NCBI GenBank assembly: GCA_020723385.1
Contig: DYIZ01000013.1
Coordinates: forward strand, 1 to 64,000
Reading direction: 5' to 3'
DNA: 64,000 nt
From: Candidatus Aquidulcis sp.
Lineage (GTDB): Bacteria; Chloroflexota; Anaerolineae; Anaerolineales; UBA4823
Shown: positions 27,437-37,264 of the stretch, piece by piece
Layout of the letters: each line of letters opens with the position of its first letter
Numbering within the stretch: the first letter of the stretch is position 1
Notes under the pieces: generated by a model
Databases searched by the model: none
The model's input: only the letters and a program-made list of their open reading frames with translations
What the model was told of the DNA's origin: nothing
Position numbers and translations under genes: made by a program

Positions 27437-30121
27437 CTATTTGAGCAGCTCATTGACTGCCGCAGCAGCCTCGTCGAGCTTGGCTTTGATTGCTTCCGCG
27501 GTGATCGGGGTACCGAGACCAGCGGCGGCTACATCTTCCCAGATGCTCTGGATGGCGGTCTGCAGGGTGTTCTCGACAGCGCCCCACTGAGCAATCGGCA
27601 TGGGGGTTTTGCCCTTGGCCGCAGCGGAGATGAAGACCTGGAACAAAGGATCATCAGCGAAGTAAGGATCCTTCTGGCCATCATTCGAAGCGGGCAGCAT
27701 GGAAACGGCAGTTGAGTAGCGAACCTGCGATTCCTTGCCAGCCAGGAACTTCACAAACTCGAAAGCCTGGTCTGGATACTGGCAGGTATTGAAGATACCG
27801 AGGTTGGAGCCACCGACGAAGGTGTACTGCCCACCAGGGCCAGCCGGCATTTCGGCGACACCGAAGTTCTCGGAGACAACCGCAGGCCAGGCTGCATCAC
27901 CCGTGGCACGCGAGTTCGCAATTTCCCAAGGGCCAGCAAAAATCATCGCCGCACGACCACCGTTGAATTCACCCTCTGCCGAAGCCGAGTTCAACTCCAG
28001 CGTGTTCTCAGGGGTCAATCCATTGGCGAATAGCGAGGTGTACATTGCCATAGCATCAACTGAATCGCTGGAGGCAAATGCAGCCGCGCTGCCATCGGAA
28101 GTCAGCAGATCGCCGCCGAAAGCCCAGATCCACATCGAAGCATTCTGCCACACGTTCCAGTCATTCTTTCCGGGGTGAACGAACGCTGCGATCGGGCTGC
28201 CTTCTGCATCCGTCAGATTCAAATCACGAATCTTGCCCATCGCCGCTACAAACGAGTCCACATCCTTGAAGGCTTCCGCTTCCGTCAGCCCTGCCTGCTC
28301 GAGAATATCCTTGCGGTACCCAATCGCACGCACATCCGCAAACCACGGGATCGTCGCTACGTTGCCCTCAAAGACACTCGATTCCCACGAGGCGTTCACA
28401 AAGTTTTCCGCACCACCCACCGCTGCAACTTCTTCAGCAGTGTAGAAGCGCAACCCGCCCATCGCTGCAAACGTCGGCACCCAGGTCGTGCCGAGCTGCG
28501 ACACGCAGGGGCCTTCACCACCCTGGGAAGCGGTCTGGATCTTGCCATAGGCATCGCCCCAGCCAACCACCTCAGCGGTGATTTTGATCTCAGGATGAAG
28601 TTTTTCGAACTCCGCAATTTCTACGTCAATCATGCCCTGAGGATCTGAGCCGTTCGGCATGATCCACATGGTGAATTCAGCAGCTTCGAGTGTCTTGGGA
28701 GGCTCGGCAGTCGGAGCCGGAGCGCCCAACACATCGTTGACGCTGGTGGCTGCTTCGAGCAGCTTGGTCTGGATAACATCTTTACCCAGTTCGGTCCCGA
28801 CGCCAGCGGCAGCTACTTCTTCCCAAATGCCCTGGATAGCGGTCTGGAGGGTGTTCTCGACAGCGCCCCACTGAGCAATCGGCATGGGGGTCTTGCCCTT
28901 GGCCGCAGCGGAGATGAAGACCTGGAACAGAGGATCATCAGCGAAGTAGGGATCCTTCTGGCCGTCATTCGAAGCGGGCAGCATAGAAACGGCAGTTGAG
29001 TAGCGAACCTGCGATTCCTTGCCAGCCAGGTATTGGACCAGTTTTACCGCAGCATCCGGGTATTGGCAGGTTTTGAAGATACCGAGGTTGGAGCCACCGA
29101 CGAAGGTGTATTGCCCACCAGGGCCAGCCGGCATTTCGGCGACGCTGAAGTTCTCGGAGACAACCGCAGGCCAGGCGGCATCACCTGTGGCGCGGGAGTT
29201 CGCAATTTCCCACGGGCCAGCGAAGACCATCGCTGCACGACCACCATTGAATTCACCCTCTGCCGAAGCCGAGTTCAACTCCAGCGTGTTCTCAGGGGTC
29301 AATCCATTGGCGAATAGCGAGGTGTACATTGCCATAGCATCAACTGAATCGCTGGAGGCAAATGCAGCCGCGCTGCCATCGGAAGTCAGCAGATCGCCGC
29401 CGAAAGCCCAGATCCACATCGAAGCATTCTGCCACACGTTCCAGTCGTTCTTTCCGGGGTGAACGAACGCTGCGATCGGGCTGCCTTCCGCGTCAGTCAG
29501 GTTCAAGTCGCGGATCTTGCCCATCGCTGCAACCATCGAGTCCAGATCCTTGAAGGCTTCGGCTTCTGTCAATCCAGCCTGTTCGAGAATATCCTTGCGG
29601 TAACCAATTGCACGAACATCCGCAAACCACGGGATCGTCGCAACATTGCCCTCGAAGACGCTCGATTCCCACGACGCCTTCACGAAGGTCTCTGCGCCGC
29701 CCACTGCAGCAACTTCCTCTGCCGTGAAGAAGCGCAACCCGCCCATCGCAGCAAAGGTCGGCACCCAGGTCGTGCCAAACTGTGACACGCAGGGGCCTTC
29801 ACCACCCTGGGAAGCGGTCTGGATCTTGCCATAGGCATCGCCCCAGCCAACCACCTCAGCAGTGACTTTGATGTCGGGATTCAGTTCCATGAATGCAGCC
29901 AATTCGGCGTCAATCATGCCCTGCGGATCTGAGCCGTTCGGCATGATCCACATCTTCAATTCGACACCACCCGCCGGGGGCGTGGTGGGTTTTGTCTCAG
30001 CCGTCGGCACAGCGGTCGGCTGAACGACTTCGGTGGGTTCCTCGGTGGGCTTGCCACATGCGGTCAAGACCATACTGAAGACGACCACCAGGCTCAAAAT
30101 AACCATCAAATAGCGTTTCAT
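27437..30121 (-). CDS. ABC transporter solute-binding lipoprotein with two tandem SBP domains
   Basis: 894 aa; lipobox VLTACGK; MWIMPNGSDPQGMID...TASQGGEGPCVSQ...FVGGSNLGIF occurs twice, offset 1284 nt. Confidence 0.93.
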   Translation of the reverse strand: MKRYLMVILSLVVVFSMVLTACGKPTEEPTEVVQPTAVPTAETKPTTPPAGGVELKMWIMPNGSDPQGMIDAELAAFMELNPDIKVTAEVVGWGDAYGKIQTASQGGEGPCVSQFGTTWVPTFAAMGGLRFFTAEEVAAVGGAETFVKASWESSVFEGNVATIPWFADVRAIGYRKDILEQAGLTEAEAFKDLDSMVAAMGKIRDLNLTDAEGSPIAAFVHPGKNDWNVWQNASMWIWAFGGDLLTSDGSAAAFASSDSVDAMAMYTSLFANGLTPENTLELNSASAEGEFNGGRAAMVFAGPWEIANSRATGDAAWPAVVSENFSVAEMPAGPGGQYTFVGGSNLGIFKTCQYPDAAVKLVQYLAGKESQVRYSTAVSMLPASNDGQKDPYFADDPLFQVFISAAAKGKTPMPIAQWGAVENTLQTAIQGIWEEVAAAGVGTELGKDVIQTKLLEAATSVNDVLGAPAPTAEPPKTLEAAEFTMWIMPNGSDPQGMIDVEIAEFEKLHPEIKITAEVVGWGDAYGKIQTASQGGEGPCVSQLGTTWVPTFAAMGGLRFYTAEEVAAVGGAENFVNASWESSVFEGNVATIPWFADVRAIGYRKDILEQAGLTEAEAFKDVDSFVAAMGKIRDLNLTDAEGSPIAAFVHPGKNDWNVWQNASMWIWAFGGDLLTSDGSAAAFASSDSVDAMAMYTSLFANGLTPENTLELNSASAEGEFNGGRAAMIFAGPWEIANSRATGDAAWPAVVSENFGVAEMPAGPGGQYTFVGGSNLGIFNTCQYPDQAFEFVKFLAGKESQVRYSTAVSMLPASNDGQKDPYFADDPLFQVFISAAAKGKTPMPIAQWGAVENTLQTAIQSIWEDVAAAGLGTPITAEAIKAKLDEAAAAVNELLK
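27963..28162. repeat. ~200-nt block identical to 29247-29446 (intragenic duplication)
   Basis: Compared base by base by eye; first differences at 27962/29246 and 28163/29447. Confidence 0.85.
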
Positions 30122-30161
30122 TTTGCTTCTCCTTCTAGAAAGTGTTAGTTGAACGGTTTTT

Positions 30162-30177
30162 GTGGGAGCGCTCCCAC
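30162..30177. promoter_or_regulatory. LacI-type operator upstream of the SBP gene
   Basis: Perfect 16-bp palindrome GTGGGAGCGCTCCCAC. Confidence 0.8.
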
Positions 30178-30229
30178 GCGGCTGTAAAATAACTGCTCTG
30201 GGCGGTTTTTCTCCTTCGGAAACACCTCC

Positions 30230-31237
30230 TCAACGGTTTGCCGAGCCGCATGAGGCTCGGATTACTAATTCAGTTGGTAAAATAACACGACGTGGCGATG
30301 GATCGGGGTGCTCCATCATATCTATCAATGTCTCAGCAGCCACCGCGCCGGCTCGCGCGATGGGTTGGCGGATTGTCGTCAACGGTGGTTCGGTGCGTGC
30401 TGCGAAAGGCATATCGTCGAAACTGACAGCGGCGATATCTTGAGGAACACGCAAACCGGCATCGCGGATCATACGCAACGCGCCAACCGCCATCGCATCG
30501 CTGGCGGCGAATACAGCTTCTGGCTGCCGAGAAATCAGGCGCTGCATGGCGGCATAACCGCCGTCTTCGGTGAAATCGCCCTCTACGATCAAATCTGGGT
30601 CTGCCGGCAGGCCCCACTGCCGCAATGCTGCGCGATACCCTTCCAGGCGGTCAATCCCCGCAATCATGTTGTGTGGGCCGGTAATTGTCGCAATCCTGCG
30701 ATAACCTAATCGAAGCAGATGAGCGACGATCTCGCGCGCGCTGTTTTGATTATCTACGTCAACGTAACTGACCTGGAGTTTCGATGGATGCCGCCCAATC
30801 AAAATGAACGGCATATCCGCATCGGTCAATGCTTCGAGAAGCGGATCGTCCAGGAGCGAAGAAGCCAACACCACCCCATCAATGAATTTATTATTCAATA
30901 CCTGGCGAACGGTGCGCCGTTCGTAATCGGGATCGGCGACCCACAGCATGACCGAGTGGTCGTGCGCATTGCAGGCCGATGAAACGCCCTGGATCAACAA
31001 GGGGAAATACGGATCGGAAAACAGGCGGCTGACCCCCATCGGGATAACAAGACCGAGGACGTGGGTGCGCCCCCCTGCCAGGCTGCGCGCCACAGCGTTA
31101 GGCTGGTAATTGAGTCGCTGAATGATTTCTTGCACCCGCTCACGGGTAAGCGGGCTAACGCGGGCATCACGATTGATAACCCGAGAGACGGTCGAGCGTG
31201 AAACACCACTGAGTTTAGCGATTTCTTCGAGTTTCAT
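30230..31237 (-). CDS. LacI family transcriptional regulator
   Basis: 335 aa; MKLEEIAKLSGVSRSTVSRVINRDARVSPLTRERV HTH; FDDMPFA, TTIRQP. Confidence 0.95.
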   Translation of the reverse strand: MKLEEIAKLSGVSRSTVSRVINRDARVSPLTRERVQEIIQRLNYQPNAVARSLAGGRTHVLGLVIPMGVSRLFSDPYFPLLIQGVSSACNAHDHSVMLWVADPDYERRTVRQVLNNKFIDGVVLASSLLDDPLLEALTDADMPFILIGRHPSKLQVSYVDVDNQNSAREIVAHLLRLGYRRIATITGPHNMIAGIDRLEGYRAALRQWGLPADPDLIVEGDFTEDGGYAAMQRLISRQPEAVFAASDAMAVGALRMIRDAGLRVPQDIAAVSFDDMPFAARTEPPLTTIRQPIARAGAVAAETLIDMMEHPDPSPRRVILPTELVIRASCGSANR

Positions 31238-31250
31238 CGTTGCCGGAATT

Positions 31251-31264
31251 TGGGAGCGCTCTCA
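31251..31264. promoter_or_regulatory. LacI-type operator just upstream of lacI
   Basis: TGGGAGCGCTCTCA, one mismatch from palindrome. Confidence 0.7.
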
Positions 31265-31342
31265 TATAATCGTATAAAAAAGGACAATAAATGCCCGTTT
31301 TGCTTTGTTTTTATTCCATTTTGCACAAGGATTGCTCGCGAT

Positions 31343-31356
31343 TGGGAGCGCTCCCA
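31343..31356. promoter_or_regulatory. LacI-type operator in the divergent intergenic region
   Basis: Perfect palindrome TGGGAGCGCTCCCA followed by TATAAT at 31361. Confidence 0.75.
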
Positions 31357-31722
31357 CAGATATAATACATGAGATTTTCTGGCGTGTCAAGTATGAATTC
31401 CCAACTTTTAGGCCATCTTCGACCAGAGATTTATAAAACGCGTCGGATTCCAACGAATTCAGTAAAATACCTCACTAAAACGACAAGATCACAGGTCATC
31501 GAGTTGGAGTAAAAAATATCCGCTTGGAAAGTCAGAAAACAAAGAAGGTACAAGTGCCGCGAACATCTTTTCCTACCTTCCTTGCTTCCTTAGAGAAAAA
31601 GCGACGCGGCTCAACTGAAGTGAAACACACCCAAAACGACGATTGTGCCTTAGAACGATTTTCCGCCAGGCCACAAGCGGCTTACAACAAGGTGAAATCT
31701 TTCACCTGAAAGGCATGACACC

Positions 31723-32853
31723 ATGATCCCAATTGACCAATTCCAATCTAAAACCCCTCATCTGCTGGCGCTGCTCACAAAGCTGGTCGAGGTCGAATCC
31801 CCCTCCACCGATAAAAGCGCAGTTGACCGCCTGGGAACGATGATCGCCCAGGAGATGGGCAGGTTGGGCGCAGTGGTAACTGTTGAAACTCACGCCGATG
31901 CCGGAAATAATATCGTCGGACGTTGGGCCAACAATTCCGAGGAGAATGGCATCCTGATCTTGTGTCACATGGATACCGTATTCAATCTCGGTACCCTGGC
32001 GCAGCGCCCGGTGCGCATCGAAAATGGGCGGTTTTACGGCCCCGGCGCGCTGGATATGAAAGCTGGCATCGCCATTGCTTTGACAGCGCTCACCGTTTTG
32101 AAAGATTCCAACGATTGGCCCCCACGCCCAATCACATTCCTTTGTACTTCCGATGAAGAAATAGGCAGCCAGCATTCGCGGGCATTGATCGAGAGCCTGG
32201 CGACTGAATCCACGTTGGTGCTCTGCCTAGAACCAGCGCTCCCCGATGGCGCAGTGAAGACCGCCCGTAAAGGCACCGGGGATATCGAGATCACCGCCTA
32301 CGGGGTCGCGGCCCATGCGGGAGGCGATCACGCCCGAGGGGTCAATGCCATCGAGGAATTATCCCACCACATCCTGGCTGTTCAACGCCTGACCGATTAC
32401 GACCGGGGGACGACAGTCAGCATCGGGCATGTAAGAGGCGGCACCCGCAGCAACGTCATCCCCGACCGGGCCTGGGCGCTGGCAGACGTGCGCATCATGG
32501 ATCCTGCCGAGGCCGATCGCTTGCGCACCTGGACCGATCAACTCCAACCGGTGCTCAAAGGCGCCCGCGTCGCCGCATCTCTCAGCTTGAACCGCCCTCC
32601 GATGCCGCGCGACCCACAGATGGCAGAGACTTTCCAGCGAGTGCAGGCCATCGGACAAAAAATTGGTTTATCGCTGACCGAGGGCAGCACCGGCGGCGCC
32701 TCCGACGCTAACTTCGTCGCGCCGCTGGGCATCCCGGTGCTGGATGGGCTGGGGCCAGCCGGTGAAGGCGCACACGCCGAGCAAGAATATGTCACCATTG
32801 CCAGCCTGCCCGAGCGCACCGCCCTGCTCGCTGCTATTTTGACCGAGTGGTGA
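31723..32853 (+). CDS. M20 family metallopeptidase (glutamate carboxypeptidase-like)
   Basis: 376 aa; ILCHMDTVF, GALDMKAGIA, FLCTSDEEIGS, GGASDANF. Confidence 0.9.
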   Translation: MIPIDQFQSKTPHLLALLTKLVEVESPSTDKSAVDRLGTMIAQEMGRLGAVVTVETHADAGNNIVGRWANNSEENGILILCHMDTVFNLGTLAQRPVRIENGRFYGPGALDMKAGIAIALTALTVLKDSNDWPPRPITFLCTSDEEIGSQHSRALIESLATESTLVLCLEPALPDGAVKTARKGTGDIEITAYGVAAHAGGDHARGVNAIEELSHHILAVQRLTDYDRGTTVSIGHVRGGTRSNVIPDRAWALADVRIMDPAEADRLRTWTDQLQPVLKGARVAASLSLNRPPMPRDPQMAETFQRVQAIGQKIGLSLTEGSTGGASDANFVAPLGIPVLDGLGPAGEGAHAEQEYVTIASLPERTALLAAILTEW

Positions 32854-32858
32854 ACCAA

Positions 32859-32889
32859 GACCTCACAGGTTTTGAAAACCTGTGAGGTC
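32859..32889. terminator. bidirectional terminator-like hairpin between convergent genes
   Basis: Perfect 15-bp stem GACCTCACAGGTTTT-G-AAAACCTGTGAGGTC. Confidence 0.75.
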
Positions 32890-32896
32890 ACCTCGA

Positions 32897-34003
32897 TTAT
32901 TCCAGCGCAATGAAGATTTTATCCAGCCCCATATAGCCCCCATCGAAAACCAACATCAGCCCGCGGGCGTTGACCGGCGCTTCGATCTTGGCCTGCGTCA
33001 CCATCTGGCCGCCCGGAAAGATAGTCGAATTGGGCATTGAAAAATAAGACCCATAGTAAAAACCATCGGCGTCTTTCAACCAGATTGCATAATCCGAATT
33101 GATTTCCACATCCTGTGTGCCTTGATTCTGGAATACGAGGTCAATGGCGACATACTTGCATCCCAGAGATGACAGGCTGTCGGGAGGCGGGAAAGTGACG
33201 CCGGTGGCCTGGATAGTCAGGCTGCCAAGCTGGACCACATCGCCTACTTTATAAATCACCGGCTGGCGCTCGCCCTCGAGCGGGGCTGGCGCGGCGACCG
33301 CCGCCGGGTTGGGGCCAAGATCCCAGATGATGCGGCTGGCTGGATAGCCATAATAATCATCCGGGTTCAGGACGAGCAGCGATGGCTGCCCCTCGATGAA
33401 AAACTGCATTGAGACACGGGCACGCTCGCCCGCCGACAAATTCTCCGCGCCGGCGGCGTAGCTATCCTGCCCCTGAACGTCTTTTGACGTGAAGGAATTG
33501 GCAATATAAACCGGACTGCTGCTACGATTGATCGTGAGCAGATCAACAACAAGCGTTTTAGGCATAAACGGATCCTGAACCACGTTCCAGCCCAGCACGA
33601 TCCAGGTAATTTCGCCATAATCTACCCGCTCACCGATGGCATGGGTGTCGGGCGACGGTGTGTAGGCAGGCAGCGGCAGTACGTCAGTCGGCGCGACCTC
33701 CATGCCGCCGCCTGTTGCGCCTCCGACCACAGTTGTCGCAATCGCGGCCTGCGTGGCGCTCACGTCGCCAATGACGCTCACCAATGTTGCCATCGCAGTC
33801 AAGCGAGCGCCTGGCTCTGCCCCTCCTCCGGGCGCGGCCGGCGTACCCATCGAGGCAACCGTGGCCTGCAGAGCCTGGACGGTGCCTATCGGGTCACGCT
33901 CTTGCACCGGTTCGGGGGTCGTGACACTCTTGGCTGCCGGCAGCCCACAAGCCAGTGAAGCAAGCACAAGCAAGCTAAGTGCAAAAATGAATTGTCTCTT
34001 CAT
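32897..34003 (-). CDS. lipoprotein with DUF4352-like C-terminal domain
   Basis: Starts MKRQFIFALSLLVLASLACGLPA (lipobox LASLAC); C-terminal GCKYVAIDLVFQNQGTQDVEIN; start placed at 34003. Confidence 0.7.
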   Translation of the reverse strand: MKRQFIFALSLLVLASLACGLPAAKSVTTPEPVQERDPIGTVQALQATVASMGTPAAPGGGAEPGARLTAMATLVSVIGDVSATQAAIATTVVGGATGGGMEVAPTDVLPLPAYTPSPDTHAIGERVDYGEITWIVLGWNVVQDPFMPKTLVVDLLTINRSSSPVYIANSFTSKDVQGQDSYAAGAENLSAGERARVSMQFFIEGQPSLLVLNPDDYYGYPASRIIWDLGPNPAAVAAPAPLEGERQPVIYKVGDVVQLGSLTIQATGVTFPPPDSLSSLGCKYVAIDLVFQNQGTQDVEINSDYAIWLKDADGFYYGSYFSMPNSTIFPGGQMVTQAKIEAPVNARGLMLVFDGGYMGLDKIFIALE

Positions 34004-34068
34004 TCCAATTTCTCCTGACAAGTCTTTGGGGTTTTGGGGTTTCTGGAATTTGCCGTGACACTTGCGGT

Positions 34069-34102
34069 GGACGACGCGGTTGCGCGCAACCGGCGTCCGC
34101 CG
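34069..34102. repeat. palindromic repeat shared with 8739-8768
   Basis: GGACGACGCGGTTGCGCGCAACCGGCGTCCGCCG. Confidence 0.8.
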
Positions 34103-34378
34103 CCCCAGATATGGGTGTGAACCGCTTGACATTGATTTCTCTTTTTATTAAACCGTAACCCGCGACACCTGTCACCCTGCTTTGGGTTGGAATCGTCTGC
34201 CTACTTTAGTGCGTGACACTCATCCTTATCCCCTATCCCCTGACCTCTGTCCGATAGCGAGCCGGATACGCTGGCGTTATAATGCAAAGGCATCCCACAA
34301 TCAGCCTTCATCCACACAACCCAGCGTTCAACTTAATTCCCGGTCACAAAACCATTCGGCCAGACGGAGGGTTTCTCG

Positions 34379-37111
34379 ATGAAACGGACGATCGCCATCC
34401 TGTTGTCGTTCACACTTCTATTCAGCCAGCCGCGCATCATCTCCGGCCAACAAATTTCTGCCGCTGCAAAGCCAATATCGCCTGCCGCCAGCGATTGGTG
34501 GGACGCTGGCTGGCCCTATCGAATCCGCGTGACAGCCAGCGGAAGCGGCATCGTTCAGGCATCCATCAATTTCACCAACGTCTTTGCCAGCCTCGGCCTG
34601 AACCACGCCCTGCTCGACCTGCGCTCGATTCGCGTCGTCGCATCCCCTCTCCCAGAATTGGGAGAGGGGGCAGGGGGTGAGGGCAGCCTGCCCTACGCCG
34701 AAACCTACTCCACCCTCCTCCCCGATGCCGAAACCCTCGGACGTTGGGGCATCAACGATGACGGCTACGTGCGCCTCGACCCAACCCGTTTCACCCAGGG
34801 CGCGGCATCGCTTCACGCCGTCATCACCAACACCGTCGGGGGGTACGGCTACCCCGGAGCTGAATACCACCCCGCCGCCCTGACCAACTGGAGCGCCTAC
34901 GAAATCCTGCTGTACGACATCTGGCCCGAAGTCAACGCCTCGGCGCTCGACCAGGCTCCCGACCTGTACTGGTTCAAGCTGTACAACGCCTGCGGCGGCT
35001 CATCCGTCACGCAGGGCGGCCCGCCGCTGGCGCTCGACCGCTGGAATTACGTCTCTGTCTCGCTCAACCCGCTCGATTCCTGCTGGCCGCCTCAGCTCGA
35101 CCTCGACACCATCACCCGCGTGGAATTCCACACCCGAGACAATCTCGACGGCGACGCCAGCGGCCCCAACGGCTGGTATGACGATGGCGACGTGCTCTCC
35201 CTGTGGTTCGACAACCTGCGGCTGGTGGATCAGGATTCGGGGGCGATCCGCTGGCAGACCGTGGCAGGCGTAACCGAATATGACATTTATTTCGACGTGT
35301 TGACCCACGAGGGCCACCCGCTCCCGGAGGTTGATCCCGCGCTCGGCGCGGCGACCCTCACCGGCGGAATCGGGACTCCTGAGAGCGGGGGATACTATCA
35401 TCAGGTCGAGGGCGCGTCGGGCCTGGGGAGCCTGAAAATCTGGTCAGCGCCCACGGTCGAGAAAATCCTGCAAACAATGGCCGCCCCCGCCGACAGCGCC
35501 CCCCTTGAAATTTCAGCCGCCCGCGGGGAATTCGAGCCATTCCAAATCGTCGTCCGGTCCCCCACGGCTCAGGATCTCGCTGTCTCTGCCAGCGCGTTCA
35601 CCTCCGGGAGTAGCGTCATCCCCGCCCCCGCCATCCACCGGGTTGATTACGTCAACATCACCACTATCGGCGATTCCTACGACCGTCTCGGCCTGTGGCC
35701 TGATCCGCTCTGGCCGCTCGACAACCCGGCGACGGTCAGCTTTCCCGCAGGATCGAACCAGCCCCTGTGGTTCACCGTCCAGGTTCCCTGGAACGCCGCG
35801 CCTGGCAATTACTCAGGGGCCGTCGCTATCGGCGGCGCGACGATTCCCATCCATCTCACCGTTTGGGACTTCAGCCTGCCGCGCGCCATCCATCTCGATT
35901 CGGAGTGGGGTTTCAGTTGGAGCAGTGTGGTGGAAGATTATTACCAGGGCTACGGGGATTGGGATTGTTATTGGGAGCTGGTGGAGGCTTTCAAGCAGGA
36001 TTTCATCAATCACCGGCTGATACCCAAAGGGGTGGCGTGGCCCGCCGGGCTGAACTACCCCGGCGGGATCGAATACGACTGCAACGGCAACCTCGACGCT
36101 GACGCCTGGGGCGATTGGGATTTCGCCACCATCGGCGGGCGCTACATCCACGGCGAGGGAGGCTTCAACGACGGCTACGGCTTTCCTGTCTTTTTGGGAT
36201 TGGCCACCCGCGACAATTACCCGCCAGACAGCCTGCCCTACTCGTTTTGCGGTATAGATCGGGATGGTGTGCTCGGCTCAACCGAATACCAGGCCAAGTG
36301 GACGCAGTATCTCTCCGCGTTGGACGATTGCCTCGTATCGGATGGCTACACGAATGCCTATTATCACATCGTCAACGAGCCGCAGAGTTGGGACGATTAC
36401 ACCATCGTCGGGCAAATCTCGGCGCTCACCGAGGCGGCCGCGCCCCACCTGCGGCAACTGATCAGCGAGCAAGTCGAACCGGAGATGTATAACTACCCCG
36501 GCGCGAAGATTGACATCTGGATGCCGACCATCAGCAACTACGAGCCAGTGAAGAGCCACGACCGTCAATCGAACCACGGCGAGCAGGTGTGGTGGTACTA
36601 CCTGTACGGCGACGACCCCCCGCTGCCCAATCCAATCCTGATGAGCCATCCCGGCCTCGAAGCGCGTCTCACCCCCTGGCTGGCCTGGGCCGAGCGGGTA
36701 GATGGTCTGCTGCATTACCAGGCAACCGATTGGAATCCAAATCCCTGGGATAACGCCAACGTGACCGGGCAGGATAACGGCGACGGCTTTTTCTTCTACC
36801 CGCCGCGCAAGGATGGGGCCAACCTGGATTACTGCGGGCAGAACGGCAACCGGTTGGTGCCCTCCATCCGGTGGGAGAATCTGCGAGACGGAATGGAAGA
36901 TTACGAATACCTGTGGCTCCTGTCCGGCGACCCGCAGATTGGCGAGGCCAATCCCGCCGATGGCTACGTAGCGCAAATCGTCCAATCACGCACGTTGTTC
37001 AGCCACGTGCCAACCGATCTCGATGAAACCCGCGCCGCGCTGGCGCAGGCGCTCAGCATCCCCCGGTTGAAAATCTACCTGCCGGTCGCCCGGCGCGAAT
37101 CGGGAAAATAG
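34379..37111 (+). CDS. secreted DUF4091-like glycoside hydrolase with N-terminal accessory domain
   Basis: 910 aa; signal-like N-terminus MKRTIAILLSFTLLFSQ; WWDAGWPYRIRVT; C-terminal IRWENLRDGMEDYEYLWLL typical of DUF4091. Confidence 0.75.
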   Translation: MKRTIAILLSFTLLFSQPRIISGQQISAAAKPISPAASDWWDAGWPYRIRVTASGSGIVQASINFTNVFASLGLNHALLDLRSIRVVASPLPELGEGAGGEGSLPYAETYSTLLPDAETLGRWGINDDGYVRLDPTRFTQGAASLHAVITNTVGGYGYPGAEYHPAALTNWSAYEILLYDIWPEVNASALDQAPDLYWFKLYNACGGSSVTQGGPPLALDRWNYVSVSLNPLDSCWPPQLDLDTITRVEFHTRDNLDGDASGPNGWYDDGDVLSLWFDNLRLVDQDSGAIRWQTVAGVTEYDIYFDVLTHEGHPLPEVDPALGAATLTGGIGTPESGGYYHQVEGASGLGSLKIWSAPTVEKILQTMAAPADSAPLEISAARGEFEPFQIVVRSPTAQDLAVSASAFTSGSSVIPAPAIHRVDYVNITTIGDSYDRLGLWPDPLWPLDNPATVSFPAGSNQPLWFTVQVPWNAAPGNYSGAVAIGGATIPIHLTVWDFSLPRAIHLDSEWGFSWSSVVEDYYQGYGDWDCYWELVEAFKQDFINHRLIPKGVAWPAGLNYPGGIEYDCNGNLDADAWGDWDFATIGGRYIHGEGGFNDGYGFPVFLGLATRDNYPPDSLPYSFCGIDRDGVLGSTEYQAKWTQYLSALDDCLVSDGYTNAYYHIVNEPQSWDDYTIVGQISALTEAAAPHLRQLISEQVEPEMYNYPGAKIDIWMPTISNYEPVKSHDRQSNHGEQVWWYYLYGDDPPLPNPILMSHPGLEARLTPWLAWAERVDGLLHYQATDWNPNPWDNANVTGQDNGDGFFFYPPRKDGANLDYCGQNGNRLVPSIRWENLRDGMEDYEYLWLLSGDPQIGEANPADGYVAQIVQSRTLFSHVPTDLDETRAALAQALSIPRLKIYLPVARRESGK
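34643..34684. repeat. in-frame repeat inside DUF4091-like CDS
   Basis: CCCCTCTCCCAGAATTGGGAGAGGGGGCAGGGGGTGAGGG; encodes SPLPELGEGAGGEGS. Confidence 0.75.
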
Positions 37112-37122
37112 TGAGGGATATC

Positions 37123-37173
37123 CGAAAATTTGATGATTGGGCGTGCGAAACTCGCCCAATCATCAAATTTTCG
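37123..37173 (+). terminator. hairpin after the DUF4091-like gene
   Basis: Perfect 21-bp stem CGAAAATTTGATGATTGGGCG ... CGCCCAATCATCAAATTTTCG. Confidence 0.75.
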
Positions 37174-37264
37174 ACTCTCCTCTTTCCCGCGCAGTTGAGC
37201 GAGTTGTGATACCATTATGAGGGGTATGTTTGTTTGCTTGTAAGAATCAAGGAGGTCGCGAAAA

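Noticed and set aside
27437-30121. Two separate SBP genes fused by annotation error
   Set aside because: Frame is continuous across a Pro/Ala-rich linker (GAPAPTAEPPKTLEAAEF) with no stop and no second signal peptide; misassembly remains possible and is noted in the finding
31524-31709. 61-aa ORF upstream of the M20 peptidase
   Set aside because: TTG start, no clear RBS, no recognisable family; possible leader but unsupported
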